The position numbers and the translations under genes are program-made. This document shows, one piece after another, positions 1 to 4,583 of a stretch of DNA of 8,621 bases (positions are counted from its first letter, which is position 1; each line of letters begins with the position of its first letter). Source of the DNA: CAZWCX01 sp964632945. GTDB taxonomy: Bacteria; Planctomycetota; MHYJ01; WSZJ01; CAZWCX01. The stretch is taken from NCBI GenBank assembly GCA_964632945.1, contig CAZWCX010000213.1, positions 1-8,621 on the forward strand, read 5' to 3'. The notes under the pieces are model-generated. The model ran no database searches, had not been told where the DNA came from, and saw nothing but the letters and a program-made list of their open reading frames with translations.

Positions 1-167
1 CCGCGGCCGGAGACGGACGCGCGGTCGACGCGGCGGTGGTCGTGGGCGGAGACGACTTCAGCCGCGGATTACGCGCCTGCCGGGGGGCCGAGAGCCTGGG
101 CGAGGCAGAGGCCCGCGAGGGCTGCGAGCGCACCGGACCGGAGCGCCGGTCCGGAGGCTCGACGCAA
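1..167 (-). pseudogene. Possible leftward secreted-protein gene, interrupted by TAA, cut by window edge
   Basis: Reading leftward from a TTG at 167-165, one frame gives a signal-peptide-like stretch: arginines, then a hydrophobic core (GALAALAGLCLAQAL), then a small-residue cleavage-like end (PPAGA). TAA follows at 71-69. The same frame then stays open to the window edge with strongly GC-biased third positions (SAAEVVSAHDHRRVDR). A CAA-to-TAA change would explain the stop. The TTG has an AGGAG directly against it, too close for a normal ribosome site. A better-placed ATG with GGGAGGGG before it lies at 216-214 but is one frame off, separated from the TTG by a run of seven G. This could be a decayed gene, a sequencing error or chance. 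I do not recognise a family. Confidence 0.2.
133..154. repeat. Perfect 8-bp GC-rich hairpin
   Basis: CCGGACCG at 133-140 and CGGTCCGG at 147-154 are perfect reverse complements around a 6-nt loop. No T-tract follows on either side, so it is not a standard intrinsic terminator. It lies inside the doubtful leftward reading at the left edge. Function unknown. Confidence 0.45.
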
Positions 168-456
168 CTCCTGCTGCGCCCCCCCTCTTACGGCGCTGTT
201 CCGGCTCGAAGGTCATGTCCCCTCCCGGGTTCCGACGACCGCGGCGGGATCCGTGCGTACGTTCCCGGATCCATCCTGAGGGTGGAGCAGGGTAGCGAAT
301 GAAAATTACCCGCTTGGACCTACGGCCGTCAAGGGGGAATCGGGAACGAATCTCGGTGATCCGGCGCAACCCTCGCCGGCACCGCCAGGTTGGCCGGTGG
401 ATGCAACGGTGGATTCGTGACTCGTGCGCCCGCCATGGCGGGGGGCCGCGTTCGCC

Positions 457-486
457 GCGCGCCGCCGGATGCGACGGCGGGCGCGC
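457..486. repeat. Strong GC hairpin, 11 bp with one bulge
   Basis: Bases 457-467 pair with 475-486 in 11 G-C pairs, with G481 bulged and a 7-nt loop (468-474). It sits next to the 14-bp palindrome at 429-442. There is no U-run, so a Rho-independent terminator is not supported. It may be a structured leader, the remains of a repeat, or a product of high GC. Confidence 0.4.
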
Positions 487-941
487 GCGATCCGGCACAA
501 CGCGAGGAGGAAACGAAGTTCCGTGCTTCCCCGTCGAAGAGCAACGAGGCCCAGCGAGAATGGCGGCCGGGCAAAGTCACGGGACCAGGGCGAAAGCCGC
601 CCTCGCTCCAATGCCCCTGAACACGGACCCTGGCGGTGACCCAAAGTGCCCGTCAAGTCTGTGCCACTTGCTGCCGATGGGCAGAAGTACGTATGTACCC
701 TGCCCGCGCCTTGCCTTCTTGCAGCAGGGGCACTACCGCGGGTACATGACCGCAGGGGCAGTCCGGATCTTGACCTGCCCGGCCCCCGGCGGTTCCCGGA
801 CTGGATCCTCCTTTGGCAGGGCCCGGAAGAACGCGGACGCAGCCGATCCGCAATCCCGCCCATGCACCCCAATGCCGCTGCGTCCTTGCTGCGGCCCCTG
901 TCGGCCGTGTATCCTGGCCTGCGGTGCGCGCGCCCCCTCGC

Positions 942-945
942 GGAG
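942..945 (+). promoter_or_regulatory. Ribosome binding site of the predicted selenoprotein gene
   Basis: GGAG lies 7 nt before the ATG at 953. It fixes the start of the selenoprotein reading frame just ahead of a clean signal peptide, even though the same frame is open upstream to 299. Confidence 0.6.
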
Positions 946-952
946 TTCGATC

Positions 953-2212
953 ATGTCCCGCCGTTTTGGTTGGTTCGGCATCGCCACGCTTGCCGCCGTC
1001 CTGCTTCTCCCCCGCCCCGGCCGTGCCCAGCAGGAATTCGCGTGGCAGGGCGATTTCGATGCCGCGCGCGCGCAGGCCCGAGCGGAGGGCCGCCCCTTGC
1101 TCGTGGTCTTCCGCTGAGAGTCCTGAACGGACTGCAAGTCCTTCGACGGGCAGGTTGTCCGTCCCCCGCAGGAATTCATCGAAGCCGCCCGCCCGTACGT
1201 CTGCGTGCGGATCGTCGACATGAAGGGGATCGATCTCTCCCTCATTCGGTTCGACTTCGACCTCACGTTCGCGATTCTGCTGATGAACGCCGACGGCACG
1301 GTGTATCACCGATACGGAACGCGCGATCCCGAAGGGGCGGAGAAGCGACTCTCCATGCCCTCGCTCGTCGCCGCACTGAAACAGACGCTGGAGGACCACG
1401 CCGCGTACGAAAAGGCGCCCTCCCCGCCCGCGACGAAGCCGGGCCGGACGGTCGAGTCGATGTGGGTCGAGGCGAGGCTCGGCAAGGAGCCCAACTGTTT
1501 CCATTGTCACATGGTCGGCCAGGCGGAGAGGGAACTCGCGCGCGCGGCGAAACGCTGGTCTTCCGAAGAGATCTGGAAGTTCCCCACCCCGGATGCGATC
1601 GGGCTCACGCTTGACGTGGACGAGGCGACCCGGATCACGGACGTGGCGTCCGGATCGGCCGCGGCGGCCGCGGGACTTCGCGCCGGCGACCGCCTCGTCC
1701 GCATCGGCGATCAGGGCATCCGCACCCAGGCGGACGTCCAGTGGGCCCTCGATGTCGCCGCCGAGGGTGCGGGTCCGCTCCCGGTGCGCATCGACCGCGA
1801 CGGGACCTCCTCTCCGATGACGCTCCGCCTCAAGGCGGGCTGGAAGCGTGTCGATCCCTATGCGGTCTCCTGGCGCAACACCCTCTGGCACTACCTGCCC
1901 GCCCCGGGCTTCGGCGGTCCGGCGTTGAATTCGGAGGAACTCGCCGCACTGGGCCTGCCCAGGGACGGGTTCGGCTTTCGCGTCAACCATATCGTCACCT
2001 GGGGACCCTACCCGCGTTACGGTCAGAACGCGCAGAAGGCGGGGATCCAGAAGGGCGATATCGTGATCGGAGCCGACGGGCGCAAGGACTTCAAGTCCAC
2101 CGGACACTTCCAGGCCTACTACCGGCTGGTCAAGAAGCCCGGCTCGAAGCTCACGCTCCAGGTGATTCGCGGCGGGAAGGCGCTCAAGATCACGATGGAC
2201 GTGATTCCCTGA
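953..2212 (+). CDS. Predicted selenoprotein: exported thioredoxin-like, CxxCH, double-PDZ protein
   Basis: The product is 419 residues if TGA at 1115-1117 and 1124-1126 is read as selenocysteine. Residues 1-25 are a signal peptide (two Arg, hydrophobic core, ending GRA). Residues 30-150 are thioredoxin-like: RPLLVVFR, then Sec55-Glu-Ser-Sec58-Thr-Asp-Cys61, then KSFDGQVV. Where the second TGA lies, thioredoxin-like relatives carry cysteines, giving UxxUxxC in place of CxxCxxC. Cys182-Phe-His-Cys185-His186 is a CxxCH motif, possibly binding heme c. PDZ1 is about 215-285 and PDZ2 about 344-419. The frame stays open after the TGAs with normal codon use. Calling the start at GTG 1205 would lose the signal peptide and the whole redox motif. 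The only other cysteine is Cys84. It is probably an envelope redox protein; substrate and partner are unknown. The alternative, a pseudogene with two nonsense mutations, is less likely because both fall on expected redox positions. Confidence 0.8.
1115..1126 (+). other. Two recoded TGA codons, Sec-x-x-Sec
   Basis: In the frame of the 953 start, the codons from 1115 read TGA GAG TCC TGA, followed by ACG GAC TGC. Counting TGA as selenocysteine gives Sec55-Glu-Ser-Sec58-Thr-Asp-Cys61, at the position of the thioredoxin active site after the LLVVF strand. Each TGA is one base away from a cysteine codon (TGC or TGT). UxxU is much rarer than UxxC or CxxU in known redox selenoproteins. Confidence 0.75.
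1129..1141 (+). promoter_or_regulatory. SECIS-like hairpin A, candidate for the first TGA
   Basis: GGACT (1129-1133) and AGTCC (1137-1141) pair perfectly around the loop GCA. The loop begins with G and lies 16 nt after the first TGA, the short limit of the usual bacterial SECIS spacing as I know it. It is only 7 nt from the second TGA, too close to serve that one. An alternative 5-bp pairing, AGTCC (1119-1123) with GGACT (1129-1133), would put the second TGA in a loop and compete with this hairpin. Confidence 0.4.
1145..1163 (+). promoter_or_regulatory. SECIS-like hairpin B, main candidate SECIS
   Basis: GACGGGCA (1145-1152) pairs with TGTCCGTC (1156-1163): 8 bp including one G-U, around the loop GGT. 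The loop lies 26 nt after the second TGA and 35 nt after the first. Both fit the bacterial SECIS model as I recall it: 16-37 nt to the apical loop, a 4-16 bp upper stem, and G among the first two loop bases. The string GCAGGT at the top of the stem also occurs at the apex of the E. coli fdhF SECIS as I remember it. The hairpin is inside the coding sequence (FDGQVVR), as is normal in bacteria. Confidence 0.55.
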
Positions 2213-2245
2213 GGTCTCCGCCCGAGTCGTCCCATTTCCCGCACG

Positions 2246-2293
2246 CCGAGGCCGGATTCCGTCCGGAATTCCCCCAACAGAGGGGCGCCTCGG
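2246..2293 (+). promoter_or_regulatory. Inverted repeats between the selenoprotein and sigma factor genes
   Basis: The 117-bp gap contains CCGAGGC (2246-2252) complementary to GCCTCGG (2287-2293). Overlapping the left arm is a tighter hairpin, CCGGA/TCCGG (2252-2256/2262-2266), with a 5-nt loop. There is no U-tract. It could be a weak terminator or an operator ahead of the sigma factor gene, and the sigma factor's own promoter may lie here. I could not identify clear -35/-10 boxes. Confidence 0.25.
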
Positions 2294-2329
2294 GGTACGA
2301 ATCGTGCGCGAGGACCAAGGGGAGCAAGC

Positions 2330-2833
2330 ATGGGCGAGGAGGACTGGCTGGCCGCCCACCTGCCGCGCATCTATCGGCTCGCCTGGGCGTTGACCCGCCG
2401 GGACGCGGACGCCGAGGACCTGGCCCACGACACGATGGTGGCCGCACTCGCGGGGTGGAGGCGCTTTCGCGGAGACGCGCAGGTTTCGACCTGGCTGACC
2501 GGGATTCTGGTGAATCGGTACCGGAAGGCCTGCCGCGCCGGCGCCGCGCGCGAGCGCTCGAACGAACGGCTGCGCTCGCGGAACCCGCCCGCGCCGGCCG
2601 CTCCGCCGGACGAAGTCATCGCCGCGGAGACGCGGGCGCGCGTGCGGGACGCGCTCGCACGACTCGACGAGGAGGAACGCCTGCTGATCGCCCTGTCCGC
2701 CGAGGAAGACCGGACTTCGGAGCGGATCGGAGCGCTGCTCGGCATCCCGGCCGGCACGGTGCGGTATCGGTTGCACGAGGCGCGCGCCAAGCTGCGCCGG
2801 TGGTTGCAGGAGGCAGGACGCCATGAAGAGTGA
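2330..2833 (+). CDS. ECF-type (sigma-70 family) RNA polymerase sigma factor
   Basis: The product is 167 residues, a normal size for extracytoplasmic-function sigma factors. Region 2 spans about residues 8-72, with the typical DAEDLAHDTMVAAL segment at 27-40 followed by WRRFRGDAQVSTWLTGILVNRYR. A linker rich in Arg, Pro and Ala follows. Region 4 spans about 103-160, with a helix-turn-helix (TSERIGALLGIPAGTVRYRL) that would contact the -35 box. The ATG is preceded by AAGGGGAG with 5 nt spacing. The gene overlaps the next one by 11 bp, the usual arrangement of a sigma factor and its regulator. It would direct RNA polymerase to a small regulon, perhaps including its own operon. The ECF subgroup and target promoters cannot be assigned from this window. 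Confidence 0.93.
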   Translation: MGEEDWLAAHLPRIYRLAWALTRRDADAEDLAHDTMVAALAGWRRFRGDAQVSTWLTGILVNRYRKACRAGAARERSNERLRSRNPPAPAAPPDEVIAAETRARVRDALARLDEEERLLIALSAEEDRTSERIGALLGIPAGTVRYRLHEARAKLRRWLQEAGRHEE

Positions 2834-3185
2834 AGCGGATCCGGTAGACGATCCCTTGCGGGAGGCGCTGACGGGAATTCAGCCGCCGGCCGGACTGGCG
2901 GGCCGGATTCGCGCCACGGCGGCCGCGCATCGGAACGCCCGACGGAGGATCGCGGTCGCGTCCGTCGCGGCGGCGCTCCTGCTCGGCATCGCGTTGTGGT
3001 CCGGACGCGCCCCGCAGCCCGACACCTCCGGCGCTTCCGACCCCACGCCGGGTCCTGCGCACCTCTCGGTGCGCGGTCCTGCGCCACCGCCGCTCCGGTT
3101 GCGCGAGGTCTCCATTTCCGTCTCGGTTCGAACCGAGGCCGACGCCCTCGTCCTGAGCTTTTCCCCTGGAGGCCGCGATGACTGA
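2823..3185 (+). CDS. Small single-pass membrane protein, putative anti-sigma factor
   Basis: The product is 120 residues. An N-terminal cytoplasmic part includes DPLREALTGIQPPAGLAGRIR (about 10-30), resembling the segment just before the membrane span in many anti-sigma factors. It is followed by a basic stretch (RNARRR), one transmembrane helix at about 43-59, and a Pro/Ala/Gly-rich outer part ending in REVSISVSVRTEADALVLSF. It has no cysteine, so the HxxxCxxC zinc site of ZAS-type anti-sigma factors is absent, and the cytoplasmic part is short. AGGAGG (2808-2813) lies 9 nt before the ATG, inside the upstream gene. The 11-bp overlap with the sigma factor gene and the 8-bp overlap with the next gene suggest translational coupling. 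The anti-sigma role comes from position and topology, not from a recognised domain. Confidence 0.8.
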   Translation: MKSEADPVDDPLREALTGIQPPAGLAGRIRATAAAHRNARRRIAVASVAAALLLGIALWSGRAPQPDTSGASDPTPGPAHLSVRGPAPPPLRLREVSISVSVRTEADALVLSFSPGGRDD

Positions 3186-4431
3186 ACGCCTGATTGCCGC
3201 CTGGCTGTCGCTGATCCTCGTAGCGGCGTCCGCCGTCGGGGCGCGCGAGGTCACGGTCGAGATGCGCCTGAACGGCCTCGTGGTACTCGATCAACGCACG
3301 GTTCGCGATGCGGGCGATCCTTCATGGACGGGCGTGGAGGCGGCCTTGCGAGAGGCCGCCGCCTCGGGGGGCGATCGGATCCTCCTTCGCGCCGAGGCGG
3401 CGGTCCCCTTCACGGAAGTCTCGCTCTTTCTGGCCGCGGCGCGCGCTGCCGGGATCGACGCCGTGGCACTCGCAGCATCCGAACCGGAGCCTGAAACGGT
3501 CCGACCCGATCTGCCCGGCAGGTCCCTCCGCATCAAGATCCGGGAAGGCCCGCGCGGCCCCGAGATCACGTTGCTGCAGGAAGTCCCGCTGTCCTCCCCG
3601 GAAGCGGTCGCCACGGTCCTGACCGCGTTTCCCCGGCAACCGGTGGTGGTCGACGCTGAACCCGAGACCCCGTACGGCCTGGTCCGGAAGGTGGTCGACG
3701 CATGCGGGCGCGCGGGCTTTCCCGACGTCCGATTCGCCGGCGCGCCCACCCGGTCGGGACGCACGCGCGTGCTGTTCGCGGCGGGAGCGCCCGACTGGGA
3801 GTTCCGCTATCTGCGCAACCTCCTCGAACGCGCGTCGGATTTCGCTCTCGACGTCCACCTCAGCAGCGCTCATCCGGAGTTCCCCGGCGTGCTGCGCGAG
3901 TTTCCCGTGAATCTCGGGGACTATGCGGCGGTCATTCTCCGGGATCCGTCCGATCTGCAGGCGGCGCATGGCACGGCCCTCGAGACGTTCGTGAGGGCAG
4001 GCGGCGGACTGGTCTGGCTCCCTCCGGTACCCCCCGGATCGGACTGGATCGGCCACCGATTCGCGGCAATCTGCCCCGTCACCCTCGCCGCCGCCGGCGG
4101 AGCCGGGATCCCGCTTGCCCCGCTCGACCTGACCGTGCGCGTGCCTGACCACCGGCTCACCCGGGTCCTGTCCGGTCCGGACCTGTCCGGGCGGCTTCAC
4201 GTGGAATGGCACACCCTGCAGATCGACGACGACGCGACCGTCCTCGTGGAATCCCGGTGGGGCGGGAGGGAGGAGCGCAACGGCTTCCTGGTCACACAGA
4301 CGATCGGGAAGGGTCGGGTCCTCTACGTAGGAGCCGGGGATACCTGGCAGTGGCGGGCCGGAAGCGGGGATGAACCGCGATTCGGACCTTTCTGGCGGGC
4401 GGTCTGCGCGTGGGCGGCCCGTTCCCGGTGA
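3178..4431 (+). CDS. Exported protein with two ExbD-like domains and a glutamine-amidotransferase-like domain
   Basis: The product is 417 residues. Residues 1-22 are a signal peptide (hydrophobic core, AVGA end). Two segments resemble the periplasmic fold of ExbD/TolR: about 48-100 (ALREAAASGGDRILLRAEA, then an AARAAGIDAVAL helix and strand) and about 139-187 (PVVVDAEPETPYGLVRKVVDACGRAGFPDV). Residues 196-417 resemble the class-I amidotransferase-like domain of bacterial von Willebrand/BatA-type membrane proteins: RVLFAAGAPDWEFRYLRNLL, DYAAVILRDPSDL, FVRAGGGLVWLP, GKGRVLYVGAGDTWQWR, FWRAVCAW. I see no catalytic Cys nucleophile elbow, so a binding or scaffold role is more likely than catalysis. 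GGAGG (3168-3172) lies 5 nt before the ATG, which overlaps the previous stop (ATGACTGA). It may be the sensing or output partner of the sigma/anti-sigma pair. No exbB gene is present. Confidence 0.8.
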   Translation: MTERLIAAWLSLILVAASAVGAREVTVEMRLNGLVVLDQRTVRDAGDPSWTGVEAALREAAASGGDRILLRAEAAVPFTEVSLFLAAARAAGIDAVALAASEPEPETVRPDLPGRSLRIKIREGPRGPEITLLQEVPLSSPEAVATVLTAFPRQPVVVDAEPETPYGLVRKVVDACGRAGFPDVRFAGAPTRSGRTRVLFAAGAPDWEFRYLRNLLERASDFALDVHLSSAHPEFPGVLREFPVNLGDYAAVILRDPSDLQAAHGTALETFVRAGGGLVWLPPVPPGSDWIGHRFAAICPVTLAAAGGAGIPLAPLDLTVRVPDHRLTRVLSGPDLSGRLHVEWHTLQIDDDATVLVESRWGGREERNGFLVTQTIGKGRVLYVGAGDTWQWRAGSGDEPRFGPFWRAVCAWAARSR

Positions 4432-4583
4432 AGCGGGAAGCGACGCGAGCGCCCGGCCGCGAACGGCGATTCGCCTGGATGGCATCCGGCCGAAGGGGCG
4501 TGCGGTCGGGCATGCTCCCGCCGGGAGGGTCGGAGTGTGTGCGCAGGATCGGTCCGACGCGCCGGGAGCCCTGCCGCCGCGCC
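4432..4583. other. Convergent intergenic gap
   Basis: The 152 bp between the stop codons of the rightward operon and the leftward kinase gene hold no gene that I can see. A short hairpin, CTCCC/GGGAG (4515-4519/4523-4527, loop GCC), is present without a T-run on either strand. It could help terminate transcription from both sides, but the evidence is weak. Confidence 0.3.

Larger units (their letters stand above)
168..952. other. Gene-poor leader region with inverted repeats
   Basis: I see no convincing gene or tRNA here. Open frames exist on both strands, but their translations are Arg/Pro/Gly-rich, as expected of random frames in GC-rich DNA. Inverted repeats visible by eye include the palindrome CCCGCCATGGCGGG (429-442), a hairpin at 457-486, AGGGCG/CGCCCT (587-592/598-603), CTGCC/GGCAG (671-675/680-684), ATGTACCC/GGGTACAT (693-700/740-747), CAGTCCGG/CCGGACTG (759-766/796-803) and GGACGCAGC/GCTGCGTCC (835-843/877-885). 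GCAGGGGCA is directly repeated at 724-732 and 752-760. The promoter of the downstream gene is presumably in this stretch, but I could not locate it with confidence. Confidence 0.5.

Noticed and set aside
886..915. A sigma-70-like promoter, TTGCTG with TATCCT 18 nt apart.
   Set aside because: Only 3 of 6 and 4 of 6 bases match consensus; this is common by chance. The position, about 38 nt before the start codon, is plausible but not enough.
1205..2212. A gene starting at GTG 1205.
   Set aside because: It would begin within a thioredoxin-like domain, with no signal peptide or redox motif. The same frame continues upstream through the two TGAs to a proper start at 953.
953..2212. A pseudogene explanation for the two in-frame TGAs.
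   Set aside because: Both fall on expected redox positions, no other stop or frameshift occurs in 419 codons, and SECIS-like hairpins follow. It cannot be fully excluded without homologs.
653..2824. A 723-codon open frame on the minus strand.
   Set aside because: It runs antisense to the selenoprotein and sigma factor genes, whose domains are clear. Its translation is Arg/Gly/Pro-rich with no recognisable motifs, as expected of a shadow frame in GC-rich DNA.
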